Source of the DNA: Bog-473 sp963809825
GTDB taxonomy: Bacteria; Actinomycetota; Acidimicrobiia; Acidimicrobiales; RAAP-2
Assembly: GCA_963809825.1 (NCBI GenBank)
Contig: CAWELJ010000011.1
Span: 62,001-126,000 of the forward strand
Length of the DNA stretch: 64,000 nucleotides
Direction: 5' to 3'
This document shows, piece after piece, positions 7,412 to 15,386 of the stretch (position 1 is its first letter; each line of letters opens with the position of its first letter). Below the pieces are notes generated by a model. The model ran no database searches. It was not told the DNA's origin and saw only the letters and a list, made by a program, of their open reading frames with translations. Both the position numbers and the translations under genes were made by a program.

Positions 7412-8833
7412 GTGAAGCTGGGCATCGGTGCCCGCATCACGGCCCTGTTCGGACTCGGCGCGCTGCTCCTCTCCATCTTGATGGGCGGCCTCTCCTACTT
7501 CACGACCCGCCACTTCTTGTTGGCCGGACGGGAGACGGCGGCGCAGCAACAGGCCTTCGGCAACGCGCTCGTCGTGCGCAGCTCCCTCCTGTCCGGTGAC
7601 ACCCAGTACGTCACGCTCCTGGCGTCCATCGACGCCGGCACGGGCGCCCACTCCATCCTCTTCCACCAGTCCAAGGCGTATGTCTCCTCGCTGTCGGTGA
7701 ACTCGGCGTCCATTCCGACCAAGCTGCGCCAGGCCGTGCTGGCCGGGACGGCCGCGACCCAGACGTACCGCACCACCGAGGGCAAGGCCGAGATCGTGGT
7801 GGGTGTGCCGGTCCGCTCCGTGCACGCGTTCTACTTCGAGGTCTTCGACCTGTCCGACCTCGACCACACGCTGCGCGTCCTCGGGCTCACCCTCTTCGGC
7901 GCCGGCGTGGTGACCACGCTCTTGGGCGTGGCGTTGGGCCGCTTCGCCAGCGAGCGGTCGTTGCGGCCGTTGGCGGCGGTGTCGCGGGCGGCCGGTTCGA
8001 TCGCCGGCGGCGAGCTCGACACCCGGCTCGACCCCGCGGCGGCCGACCCCGACCTCGAGGGGTTGACCAATTCGTTCAACGCCATGGTCGACCAGCTCCA
8101 GGAGCGCATCGAGCGCGAGGCGCGGTTCAACTCCGACGTGAGCCACGAGCTGCGGTCGCCGCTCACGACCCTGGCGGCCGCCCTCGAGGTGCTCGAGGCA
8201 GACCGCGACAAGCTCCCGCCGCGCTCCCAGCGGGCGCTGCAGCTGCTGAGCGACGACCTGCGGCGGTTCCAGCGAATGGTCGGCGACCTGCTCGAGATGT
8301 CGCGGGCCGACGCCGGGTCGGTCGACGTCTTCCTCGAGGAGGTCAACGTCTCCGAGCTGGTGCAGCGCTCCGTCGTGGCGGGGTTCGGGCACATGGACGG
8401 CCGGCGCGGCGGGGCGCCCCCGGCGGTACGGGTGGACCCCGGCGTGCAGGAATGGCGGGTCGGCGTCGACAAGCGGCGCTTCGAGCGCGTGATGGTCAAT
8501 CTCATGGAGAACGCCTCCCACTACGGGGGCGGCGTCACCGAGATAGCGGTCGGGCCCGGCGACGGCGACCAGGTCGAGGTGACGGTCGACGACGCGGGAC
8601 CGGGCATCGAGCCCCAGGAGCGGGGCAAGGTGTTCGCACGCTTCTATCGCGGCTCGGCGTCGGGCCGGCGCGGCACCGGCACCGGCACCGGTCTGGGGCT
8701 GGCGCTCGTGGCCGAGCACATGCGCGTCATGGACGGAGCCGTCCGCGTCGAGTCGTCGCCCTCCGGCGGCGCCCGCTTCGTCCTCTCGCTGCCGGTGTTG
8801 GCCAACGGCGACGAGCCGGGAGGCGAGGCGTGA
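7412..8833 (+). CDS. Sensor histidine kinase (MtrB-like)
   Basis: A 473-residue membrane kinase starting at GTG 7412. The N-terminus has a transmembrane helix (ITALFGLGALLLSILMGGLSYF), an extracytoplasmic domain of about 110 residues, and a second helix (VLGLTLFGAGVVTTLLGVALG). A HAMP domain follows (EGLTNSFNAMVDQLQERI), then HisKA with phospho-acceptor H245 (SDVSHELRSPLTTL), then HATPase_c with N box (VMVNLMENASHYG), G1 (VDDAGPGI) and G2 (GTGTGLGLALVAEHM). It is separated by one base from its cognate regulator and overlaps the lipoprotein gene by 4 bases. Partner of the 6727-7410 regulator. Confidence 0.94.
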   Translation: MKLGIGARITALFGLGALLLSILMGGLSYFTTRHFLLAGRETAAQQQAFGNALVVRSSLLSGDTQYVTLLASIDAGTGAHSILFHQSKAYVSSLSVNSASIPTKLRQAVLAGTAATQTYRTTEGKAEIVVGVPVRSVHAFYFEVFDLSDLDHTLRVLGLTLFGAGVVTTLLGVALGRFASERSLRPLAAVSRAAGSIAGGELDTRLDPAAADPDLEGLTNSFNAMVDQLQERIEREARFNSDVSHELRSPLTTLAAALEVLEADRDKLPPRSQRALQLLSDDLRRFQRMVGDLLEMSRADAGSVDVFLEEVNVSELVQRSVVAGFGHMDGRRGGAPPAVRVDPGVQEWRVGVDKRRFERVMVNLMENASHYGGGVTEIAVGPGDGDQVEVTVDDAGPGIEPQERGKVFARFYRGSASGRRGTGTGTGLGLALVAEHMRVMDGAVRVESSPSGGARFVLSLPVLANGDEPGGEA

Positions 8834-9417
8834 GGCGCCGGCGGGCCGCGTGCGGCGTGGTGGCGCTGGCGTTCCTCGCGGCGGGCTGCGCCATCCCGAC
8901 CCAGGGGGCGCCGAGCTCCATCCCACCCTCGCGAGTGCCGTTCAACCTGTTGAACCCGCACCTGCCCACCACCACGACGACACAGCCCAAGCCCTCGTCG
9001 CTGGTCCCGGTCAAGGTCTTCTTCCTCGACTCGAACAGTCAGCTGCAATCCGAACCACGGGTGGTCGCCTCCCCCGCCCCCCTCACCGCCATCATCTCGT
9101 CGATGCTGGCGGGACCTACGACCGCGGAGACGGCCAGCGGGGTCTTCACGGCCATCCCGAGCGACGTGGCGGTGCTGTCCACCACGTCACAGGGCGGCGT
9201 CGTCACCGTCAACATGAACACCGACTTCGGGCAGATCACCGGGACGTCCACCGAGCTCGCCGTGGCGCAGATCGTGGCCACCGTGGCCGCCGAGAACGGC
9301 CTCGGGACCGGAGTGATCTTCGAGATCGAGGGGCAGCGCACGAGCGTCCCGATCGCCAACGGCTCGCAGGTGGCCGGCCCCGTCTACCTGATCGAGTTCC
9401 TCAGCGTCGCGCCCTAG
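8830..9417 (+). CDS. GerMN-domain lipoprotein (short LpqB-like)
   Basis: A 195-residue lipoprotein starting at GTG 8830, overlapping the kinase stop as GTGA. The signal ends in a lipobox LAAGC with C20. After a proline/threonine-rich linker comes a GerMN domain (VPVKVFFLDSNSQL ... AIISSMLAGPT ... AIPSDVAVLSTTSQGGVVTVNMNTDF ... VAQIVATVAAENGLGTGVIFEIEGQ). In mycobacteria the gene after mtrB is LpqB, about 580 residues with an added propeller; this one stops after the GerMN domain. A role in signalling or envelope assembly with the upstream kinase is inferred from order only. Confidence 0.85.
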   Translation: MRRRRAACGVVALAFLAAGCAIPTQGAPSSIPPSRVPFNLLNPHLPTTTTTQPKPSSLVPVKVFFLDSNSQLQSEPRVVASPAPLTAIISSMLAGPTTAETASGVFTAIPSDVAVLSTTSQGGVVTVNMNTDFGQITGTSTELAVAQIVATVAAENGLGTGVIFEIEGQRTSVPIANGSQVAGPVYLIEFLSVAP

Positions 9418-9429
9418 CGACGCCCGCGC

Positions 9430-9819
9430 TCAGCCGGCGTTCTCGACGTCGCGCCGCCAGGGCACCCGCGGCGCGCCGGACCAGAGGTGTTCGAGGTCGT
9501 AGTAGTCCCGCGTCTCCTGCAAGAAGACGTGGACGATGAAGTCGCCGTAGTCCATGAGCACCCAGGTGGCGTCCGGTAGGCCCTCGATGCGCACGGGCGC
9601 GACGCCGTGCGCTTCTTTGACGCCGCGCTCGACCTCCTCGACCAGCGTGCGGACGTGGCGGGTGTTCGGCGCGCTGGAGATCACGAAGGCATCGACCACG
9701 CCGAACAGCTCGCCCATGGCGAGCACGACGGTGTCGTGTCCGAGCTTGGCGTCAGCCGACTCGGCGGCCGTGGCCACGGCCGGCGGGAGCTGGACGTGCA
9801 CGTCCAACCCTGGGCTCAA
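9430..9819 (-). CDS. rsfS: Ribosomal silencing factor RsfS
   Basis: RsfS (Iojap/YbeB) binds L14 and blocks subunit joining during starvation. The family segment runs from VATAAESADAKLGHDTVVLAMGE through FVISSAPNTRHVRTLVEEVE, PVRIEGLPDATWVLMDYGDFIVHVF and RDYYDLEHLWSGAP. TTG 9819 overlaps the stop of the 67-residue upstream gene (TTGA), giving 129 residues; TTG 9807 is a possible alternative. A longer reading frame upstream is antisense noise. Order nadD - small membrane protein - rsfS matches the usual nadD-rsfS neighbourhood. The gene ends 12 bases from the convergent lipoprotein gene. Confidence 0.9.
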   Translation of the reverse strand: MSPGLDVHVQLPPAVATAAESADAKLGHDTVVLAMGELFGVVDAFVISSAPNTRHVRTLVEEVERGVKEAHGVAPVRIEGLPDATWVLMDYGDFIVHVFLQETRDYYDLEHLWSGAPRVPWRRDVENAG

Positions 9820-10019
9820 TGGAGCACGTCCAGGATCCCTACGGTGAGTCCGAAGGCGGCCACGAGGATGGCGCAGGCGGCGGTCGCCCAGCGTTGACGA
9901 GAGCGTCGCGCCAACTTCAGCTCTGCCCGGCGGTCGGCTCGCCGCTGGGCTCGTGCGGGGGACGTACCCACGACAGGACCGTCCGACAGCTCCGTCCACC
10001 CGGCCGGCATGGCACTCAT
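9816..10019 (-). CDS. Small single-pass membrane protein, function unknown
   Basis: A 67-residue product between nadD and rsfS. It has a polar, arginine-rich N-terminal half (SPARAQRRADRRAELKLARRSRQR) followed by one hydrophobic helix (WATAACAILVAAFGLTVGIL). The ATG at 10019 directly follows the nadD TAG, and its TGA overlaps the rsfS start, so it is tightly packed in the operon. The basic region before the helix predicts the N-terminus in the cytoplasm. No family is recognised. Confidence 0.65.
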   Translation of the reverse strand: MSAMPAGWTELSDGPVVGTSPARAQRRADRRAELKLARRSRQRWATAACAILVAAFGLTVGILDVLH

Positions 10020-10625
10020 CTACCGGACAGCGTACATACCGCGGCGGCGAATGCAACGGATGACTTCCTGGGGCACCAGCCCTTCGACGGGGGCGCCGGA
10101 AGCCAGCAGGTCCCGGACCTCCGAGCTCGAGATGGCGACCTGGGGACCGTCGACGCGTTCGACCCTCCAGCCCGGTGCCACGGCAGGGACGCCGTCACCG
10201 GGCCGGGAGACGATGGCCAGCGTCACCGCGCGTTGCAGATCGGCGGACCGGTGCCAGGATCTCAGCTCGGGGACCAGATCGGCGCCCACGACCAGGAAGA
10301 GCTCGACGGGCCGGCCCGCGGCGGCGAGTAGCTCCTCGGCCGTGTCCACCGAGTAGCTGGGGCCACCCCGGTCGATCTCGAGCCGGCTGGCCTCGGCTCC
10401 CGGGATCTCCCGGGCCAACGCCTCCGTCAGGACGTACCGGTCCTCGACCGGCGAGATCTCGCGCTGACCGGACTTCTGCCACGGGTCGTTCGCCACGACG
10501 AGGAGGAGGCGCTGGAGACTGAGCTTGTCGATGGCGGCACGGGCCGCCGCCACGTGGCCGACATGGGGGGGATCGAACGTCCCGCCGAGGATCCCGATGC
10601 GGGCTGGGGGTTCAGGTGCCGGCAA
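10020..10625 (-). CDS. nadD: Nicotinate-nucleotide adenylyltransferase
   Basis: NadD joins ATP and nicotinate mononucleotide to make deamido-NAD. The 201-residue product has the nucleotidyltransferase GGTFDPPHVGHV motif near residue 14, VANDPWQKSGQ, LFLVVGADLVPELRSWH and the C-terminal ISSSEVR motif. The start is TTG 10625; it overlaps the upstream oxidoreductase by 14 bases and no ATG or GTG lies before the first conserved strand. Followed by the small membrane protein and rsfS. Confidence 0.93.
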   Translation of the reverse strand: MPAPEPPARIGILGGTFDPPHVGHVAAARAAIDKLSLQRLLLVVANDPWQKSGQREISPVEDRYVLTEALAREIPGAEASRLEIDRGGPSYSVDTAEELLAAAGRPVELFLVVGADLVPELRSWHRSADLQRAVTLAIVSRPGDGVPAVAPGWRVERVDGPQVAISSSEVRDLLASGAPVEGLVPQEVIRCIRRRGMYAVR

Positions 10626-11538
10626 GTTCGGCGATCACCGGCGCCAGCGCGTCCATCTCCGGCTCGTGCACCACGATGTTGCTGAATCCGAGCTGCTCTC
10701 GCCGCGCGCACAGCGTCTCGACGATCTCCCCCGTGGTCCCGATCAGAGCGACCGGTGCCGCGCGCATTTGGTCGGGGGTGAGATCGAACAGCGGCGCCAT
10801 CGACTCGACGACCTCGGTCGCATTGGGAACGACCTGCACCGTCGCCGTCCAGCACTGGAACTCCAGCTCGCCCGCCCGCTCCCCGGCGGCGTCCTTGGCC
10901 CAGCGCACGCGGTCGGTGTACTTCTCCACCACGGACTCGGCCGCGACTTCGCGGCCGATGTGGCCGGCGGCCAGGTTGGGCACGATGCTGACGGTGTCGG
11001 CGCACTGCCCGGCCACTGTCAAGATGCGCTTGCTGCCTCCGCCGATCACGAGCGGTGGACCGCCGGGCGTGACCGGCGCCGGGGTGCCGACCGCCTCGGT
11101 CACCCGGTAGTGCTCGCCACTGAAGGTGGCGCTCCCCCGCCACATGGCGCGCATGATCTCGAGGCTCTCGGTGAGGCGGGCCACGCGCACCGACGGGGCC
11201 TCCATGGGGATCCCGGACTGCTGGTAGTCGGTGGTGAGCCATCCCGCGCCCATCCCCAGCTCGAAACGGCCACCGGACACCACATCGAGGGTGGCCGCCT
11301 CCTTGGCCAGGACGACCGGATGCCGAAAGTCGTTGTCGAGAACCAGCGTTCCGACGCGCAACGTGGTGGTGGCCTCCGCCGCGACGGTCAACGCCACCAT
11401 GGGGGCCCACTGATCGTCGAGATGGTCGGGCACGTAGAGCGTCGAGTAGCCCAGGTCCTCTGCCTTGCGCGCCAGTTCGCGCCACGCAGCCGGGGATGCC
11501 GCCTGCGACGCCTGCAGGGTGAATCGGAAGGCGGCCAT
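10612..11538 (-). CDS. LLM-class flavin/F420-dependent oxidoreductase
   Basis: A 308-residue luciferase-like TIM-barrel enzyme. Visible family traits: FRFTLQASQAASPAAWRELARKAEDLGYSTLYVPDH, then LRVGTLVLDNDFRHPVVLAKEAATLDVVSGGRFELGMGAGW and PPLVIGGGSKRIL. The pattern fits the TIGR03621 (MSMEG_2516-like) group of putative F420-dependent oxidoreductases; substrate unknown. ATG 11538 lies 8 bases after TAGGAT, suggesting a leaderless mRNA. The promoter is back-to-back with that of the DAHP synthase gene in only 32 bases. It overlaps nadD by 14 bases, so nadD expression may depend on it. Confidence 0.88.
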   Translation of the reverse strand: MAAFRFTLQASQAASPAAWRELARKAEDLGYSTLYVPDHLDDQWAPMVALTVAAEATTTLRVGTLVLDNDFRHPVVLAKEAATLDVVSGGRFELGMGAGWLTTDYQQSGIPMEAPSVRVARLTESLEIMRAMWRGSATFSGEHYRVTEAVGTPAPVTPGGPPLVIGGGSKRILTVAGQCADTVSIVPNLAAGHIGREVAAESVVEKYTDRVRWAKDAAGERAGELEFQCWTATVQVVPNATEVVESMAPLFDLTPDQMRAAPVALIGTTGEIVETLCARREQLGFSNIVVHEPEMDALAPVIAELAGT

Positions 11539-11546
11539 AAGGAGCG

Positions 11547-11552
11547 ATCCTA
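11547..11552 (-). promoter_or_regulatory. -10 element, leaderless LLM oxidoreductase gene
   Basis: TAGGAT on the minus strand ends 8 bases before ATG 11538. Confidence 0.5.
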
Positions 11553-11558
11553 CGGCGT

Positions 11559-11564
11559 TAACCT
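11559..11564 (+). promoter_or_regulatory. -10 element, leaderless DAHP synthase gene
   Basis: TAACCT ends 6 bases before GTG 11571. Together with the opposing hexamer at 11547-11552 it forms a very compact divergent promoter pair. Confidence 0.5.
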
Positions 11565-11570
11565 GGTGCG

Positions 11571-12929
11571 GTGACGAGCCAACCCGAGTCCTCCTCCTGG
11601 AGTGCCGCGTCCTGGCGGAAGTTCCCGGCCGCGCAGCAGCCGGACTGGCCCGATGCGGACGCGCTGAAGAAGGCCGAGGCGCGGCTGGCCGCCCTGCCGC
11701 CGCTCGTCTTCGCCGGGGAGTCGCGTCACCTCACCACGCAACTGGCCGCAGTGGCCAACGGCGAGGCCTTCCTGCTCCAGGCGGGCGACTGCGCAGAATC
11801 CTTCGCGGACTTCTCGGCCGACTCCATCCGGGACAAGCTCAAGATCATCCTGCAGATGGCGGTGATGCTCACCTACGCCGCGGGCGTGCCGGTCGTGAAG
11901 GTCGGCCGCATCGCGGGCCAGTTCGCAAAGCCGCGCTCGGCGGAGACCGAACGGGCCGGGAACGTGGAGCTGCCGTCCTTCCGCGGGCACATGGTCAACG
12001 ACGAGGCGTTCGACGCCGAGGCCCGTACCCCCGATCCCGAACGCCTGGTGGCCTCGTACCAGCAATCGGCGTCGACGCTCAACCTGCTGCGCGCGTTCAC
12101 CAAGGGAGGTTTTGCCGACCTGTCGCAGGTGCATCTGTGGAACCAACAGTTCGTCGCCTCGTCGACGGAGGGGCAGCGCTACGAGCGCATCGCCTCGGAG
12201 ATCGATCGCGCGCTGCGCTTCATGGCGGCCTGCGGCATCGACCTCGGCGCCGAGGAGGGTCTGCACGAGGTCGACTTCTGGACATGCCACGAGGCTCTGA
12301 TCCTGCCCTACGAGGAATGCCTGACCCGGGTGGACTCCCTCACCGGCGACTGGTACGACTGCTCGGCTCACATGGTCTGGGTCGGTGACCGGACCCGCCA
12401 GCTCGACGGCGCCCACGTGGAGTTCGTGTCGGGCATCAACAACCCGGTCGGCTGCAAGGTCGGACCGAGCTGCACGCCCGCCGAGGTCGTCGCCCTGTGC
12501 GGGCGCCTCAACCCGGACCGCCTGCCGGGCCGCCTGACGCTCATCACCCGGTTCGGCGCAGACCGGATCGGCGAGCTGCTACCCCCGATCCTGCGGGCCG
12601 TGGAGGCGGAGGGCCATCCCGTGGTGTGGGTCTGCGACCCCATGCACGGGAACACGTTCACCAGCGAGGGCGGCCGCAAGACCAGACGCTTCGACGTGAT
12701 CCTCTCGGAGCTACGCTCCTTCTTCGACGTGCACCGCGACGAGGGAACGTGGCCGGGCGGCGTGCACGTGGAGCTGACCGGCGACGACGTCACCGAGTGC
12801 CTCGGTGGTGCCGAGGAGATCCTCGAGGGTGACCTCGGGGCCCGTTACACGACGACCTGCGACCCCCGGCTGAACGCTCGCCAGTCGCTCGACCTCGCAT
12901 TCCGCGTGGCGGAATTCCTCAGAAGTTGA
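11571..12929 (+). CDS. 3-deoxy-7-phosphoheptulonate synthase, class II
   Basis: First enzyme of the shikimate pathway: condenses phosphoenolpyruvate and erythrose-4-phosphate. The 452-residue product is the plant/actinobacterial class II type, as in the M. tuberculosis enzyme. Visible features: metal-site cysteine in LLQAGDCAESFADF, KVGRIAGQFAKPRS, CHEALILPYEE, GINNPVGCKVGPS, and the metal histidine in VCDPMHGNTF. GTG 11571 lies 6 bases from TAACCT, so the mRNA is probably leaderless. The stop overlaps the TTG start of the next gene. Class II enzymes are often inhibited by aromatic amino acids; that cannot be judged here. Confidence 0.95.
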   Translation: MTSQPESSSWSAASWRKFPAAQQPDWPDADALKKAEARLAALPPLVFAGESRHLTTQLAAVANGEAFLLQAGDCAESFADFSADSIRDKLKIILQMAVMLTYAAGVPVVKVGRIAGQFAKPRSAETERAGNVELPSFRGHMVNDEAFDAEARTPDPERLVASYQQSASTLNLLRAFTKGGFADLSQVHLWNQQFVASSTEGQRYERIASEIDRALRFMAACGIDLGAEEGLHEVDFWTCHEALILPYEECLTRVDSLTGDWYDCSAHMVWVGDRTRQLDGAHVEFVSGINNPVGCKVGPSCTPAEVVALCGRLNPDRLPGRLTLITRFGADRIGELLPPILRAVEAEGHPVVWVCDPMHGNTFTSEGGRKTRRFDVILSELRSFFDVHRDEGTWPGGVHVELTGDDVTECLGGAEEILEGDLGARYTTTCDPRLNARQSLDLAFRVAEFLRS

Positions 12930-14455
12930 TCCGCCGCCTCGCTCTCGCAGTGCTGGTGACGGCACTGCCGCTCCTCACCGTCATGGGCGCCGCCCTCACC
13001 ACGGGCGCCCCGCCCGCGGCGGCCGCGGCGGCAACCACGACGCAGGCGTACTGGCTGGTCGCCACCGACGGCGGGATCTTCAGCTTCGGCGGTGCGCCGT
13101 TCTACGGGTCGACGGGGAGCATCGCCCTCAACAAGCCGATCGTGGGCATGGCGGCGACGGCGGACGGCGGAGGGTACTGGCTGGTCGCCTCCGACGGCGG
13201 CATCTTCGACTACGGCGACGCGGGGTTCTACGGGAGCACCGGGAGCATGGTGCTGAACAAGCCGGTGGTCGGTATGGCGCCGACGCCGGACGGCAAGGGC
13301 TACTGGCTGGTGGCCTCCGACGGCGGCATCTTCAGCTACGGCGACGCCAACTTCTACGGGAGCACCGGCAGCATCACGTTGAACAAGCCGGTCGTGGGGA
13401 TGGCGGCCACGCCCAGTGGCAACGGGTACTGGCTGGTGGCCTCCGACGGCGGCATCTTCAGCTACGGCGACGCGCAGTTCCACGGCAGCACCGGCAGCCT
13501 CGTGCTGAACAAGCCGGTCATCGGCATGATCACGGGGCCCAACGGGGCCGGGTACTTCCTCGTCGCCTCGGACGGGGGCATCTTCAGCTTCGGCACGGCA
13601 CCCTTCTTCGGCTCGCTGGGCGGCCTGCCCATCAAGCACCCAATTGCGGCAGCGGCCACCATGCCCGACGGGAGCGGCTACTGGTTCTCCGACACCGCCG
13701 GCCTCGTCTCGAACTTCGGCGCGGCGAAGTACTACGGCTCGGCACCTTCGCCGCTCAACAAACCGATCGTGGGGATGTCGCCGGCGCCGGGCAACGGCTC
13801 CTTCGTGGGCGGGACCTACCCCTCGGGCGCGTACGGCTACGACATCAGCATCTACCAGTGCTCGAGCTTCCCCACCGGCGCCCATGCGATCGGAATCGTC
13901 CAGGTGGACGGGAGCTCGTCGGGCAACACGAACCCGTGCCTGGCCCAAGAGGCGTCGTGGGCCGGCGGCGGGCTCAACCTCTACACCTATCTGACCTATG
14001 GGACCTCGTCCACCGGCGAGCCGGGGTGCAACGGCGACACCTCGTGCAATGCCGGCTACCAGGCGGGTATCTCGGCTTACACCGATGCGCAGAACGCCGG
14101 CGCCGGTTCGACCTCCATACCCTGGTGGCTCGACGTCGAGACGGCCGGCGCCAACTGGTCGGGCAACTCGTCCGAGAATGCTCAATTCGTCCAGGGCGCC
14201 CTCAACGCGCTCCACGAGTCCGAGGGCATCCCGGACGTCGGCATCTACGCCAGCCCGGGCGTGTGGAACAACATCGTGGGTAACTACACGCCCTCGGTCC
14301 CCTACTGGATGGCCGACTACCTCCCGTCGCCCAGCGGCCCGGGTTCGTGCGCCGACTACCAGAACTGGGTGACCAACCACGGCGCCCAGTTGCCCGGGCC
14401 GCCTGCGATCGTGCAGTACGACAGCCAGCAGTACGACATGGACTACGCCTGCTAG
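12926..14455 (+). CDS. Secreted repeat protein with GH25-like (lysozyme-like) C-terminal domain
   Basis: A 509-residue exported protein starting at TTG 12926, overlapping the DAHP synthase stop (TTGA). A signal peptide (LALAVLVTALPLLTVMGAALTTGAPPAAAA) is followed by six 42-residue repeats of the form YWLVASDGGIFSYGDAxFYGSTGS, probably a beta-propeller-like surface domain seen widely in Acidimicrobiia. The C-terminal ~210 residues have the GH25-like TIM-barrel marks: GYDISIYQC, WWLDVETAG with the D-x-E pair, VGIYASPGVW, PYWMADY and IVQYDSQQYDMD. A peptidoglycan-cleaving role is an inference; related glycoside-hydrolase-like domains are not all active. Pairing with a shikimate gene has no obvious reason. 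Confidence 0.8.
   Translation: MIRRLALAVLVTALPLLTVMGAALTTGAPPAAAAAATTTQAYWLVATDGGIFSFGGAPFYGSTGSIALNKPIVGMAATADGGGYWLVASDGGIFDYGDAGFYGSTGSMVLNKPVVGMAPTPDGKGYWLVASDGGIFSYGDANFYGSTGSITLNKPVVGMAATPSGNGYWLVASDGGIFSYGDAQFHGSTGSLVLNKPVIGMITGPNGAGYFLVASDGGIFSFGTAPFFGSLGGLPIKHPIAAAATMPDGSGYWFSDTAGLVSNFGAAKYYGSAPSPLNKPIVGMSPAPGNGSFVGGTYPSGAYGYDISIYQCSSFPTGAHAIGIVQVDGSSSGNTNPCLAQEASWAGGGLNLYTYLTYGTSSTGEPGCNGDTSCNAGYQAGISAYTDAQNAGAGSTSIPWWLDVETAGANWSGNSSENAQFVQGALNALHESEGIPDVGIYASPGVWNNIVGNYTPSVPYWMADYLPSPSGPGSCADYQNWVTNHGAQLPGPPAIVQYDSQQYDMDYAC
13049..13801 (+). repeat. Six tandem 126-bp coding repeats
   Basis: TAC codons starting the YWLV units lie at 13049, 13175, 13301, 13427, 13553 and 13679, exactly 126 bases (42 codons) apart. 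Units 1-4 are close copies; units 5 and 6 are diverged. The regular spacing and close middle copies suggest growth by tandem duplication. Confidence 0.95.
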
Positions 14456-14562
14456 GACCCGTGTGGCCCCCGCCGTGCCCGGCACATGGAGCGCGGTCGG
14501 CATCATGGTGAGCCCGACCCTGCGTGCGGTCCGGCGTCCGCGCCCGCCGGAACCCTCCGTCG

Positions 14563-14568
14563 TATATT
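14563..14568 (+). promoter_or_regulatory. -10 element for small membrane protein gene
   Basis: TATATT, a good -10 in an otherwise GC-rich stretch, lies 34 bases before ATG 14603. The intervening leader holds a GGAAGGGGGGAA ribosome site. Confidence 0.5.
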
Positions 14569-14602
14569 GACGGCGACTTTCCCGACGGAAGGGGGGAACC
14601 CA

Positions 14603-15310
14603 ATGCATGACCGCACCTTCGAGGGTATCGGCGCGGCAAGTGGCCTGGCATTCGTGCTCCTCGCCGTGCTCTCCGGCTTCATCTATCCCCAGCAGCCGCG
14701 CGTCGACGCCACACCGGCGGCGACGCTGGCCTGGGTCCGCGACCACCACGCGGCGCTGCAGGCCGGCATGATCTTCGACTTGTTCGCCGCGGCGGCCCTC
14801 CTGTGGTTCGTCGGCTACCTGTACCGCGTCCTCGTGCGGGCCGAAGGGGACCAGGAGACCCTGGCGCCCATGGTGTTCGGATCGGGCGTCGGGGTCGCGA
14901 TCACGACCGCCATGGCGGCATTGCCCACGGTCGTGCTCGCCTTCATGGATGCCCAACCCGGGGGCATCGGTGATGCGTCGCTGGTGCGGATGCTCGGCGA
15001 CTTGAACACCATCTTCTTCTCCGTGACCTCGGTGATGACGATGGTGTTCCTCGGCTCACTCGGGTGGGCCATGGTGCGCGGCGAGCTCGCGGCCCCGTGG
15101 CTCGGCTGGGTCGGCCTGATCGTGGCGGTCTTCAACGGCGTCGCGGTCTGGATCGGTGTCACCTTCAGCAGCTACCACGGCAAGGCATGGCTCGTGATCG
15201 GGTGGGGCGCCTATGTCGGCTTCCTCGTTGTCATGCTGGTCATGAGCGCAATGATGCTGCGGAACCGCCGGTCCGCAGCGTCGGGATCACCTGCCGTCAC
15301 CGTGACCTGA
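14603..15310 (+). CDS. Multi-pass membrane protein, function unknown
   Basis: A 235-residue integral membrane protein with five or six predicted helices: GLAFVLLAVLSGFIY, MIFDLFAAAALLWFVGYLY, VFGSGVGVAITTAMAALPTVVLAF, IFFSVTSVMTMVFLGSLGWAM, WVGLIVAVFNGVAVWIGV and WLVIGWGAYVGFLVVMLVM. ATG 14603 is chosen because GGAAGGGGGGAA lies just upstream; a second ATG at 14607 is out of frame. It resembles small uncharacterised actinobacterial membrane proteins of the DUF4386 kind, but I cannot confirm that. It stands alone, convergent with the methyltransferase. Confidence 0.75.
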   Translation: MHDRTFEGIGAASGLAFVLLAVLSGFIYPQQPRVDATPAATLAWVRDHHAALQAGMIFDLFAAAALLWFVGYLYRVLVRAEGDQETLAPMVFGSGVGVAITTAMAALPTVVLAFMDAQPGGIGDASLVRMLGDLNTIFFSVTSVMTMVFLGSLGWAMVRGELAAPWLGWVGLIVAVFNGVAVWIGVTFSSYHGKAWLVIGWGAYVGFLVVMLVMSAMMLRNRRSAASGSPAVTVT

Positions 15311-15364
15311 TCGGGCCTCTCGCCGGGGGCAGCCCTCCCGCGCCTTTGGACGGTTTCACCTGGC

Positions 15365-15380
15365 GACCGCCTCGGCGGTC
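15365..15380. terminator. Possible bidirectional terminator hairpin
   Basis: GACCGC at 15365-15370 and GCGGTC at 15375-15380 form a perfect 6-bp stem with a 4-base loop, between two convergent genes. No T-run follows on either side, so the call rests on position and symmetry only. Confidence 0.3.
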
Positions 15381-15386
15381 CGACAC

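Noticed and set aside
13049..13801. Repeat block considered as a CRISPR or mobile element
   Set aside because: Period is a whole number of codons in one open frame, with no spacers and no terminal inverted repeats.
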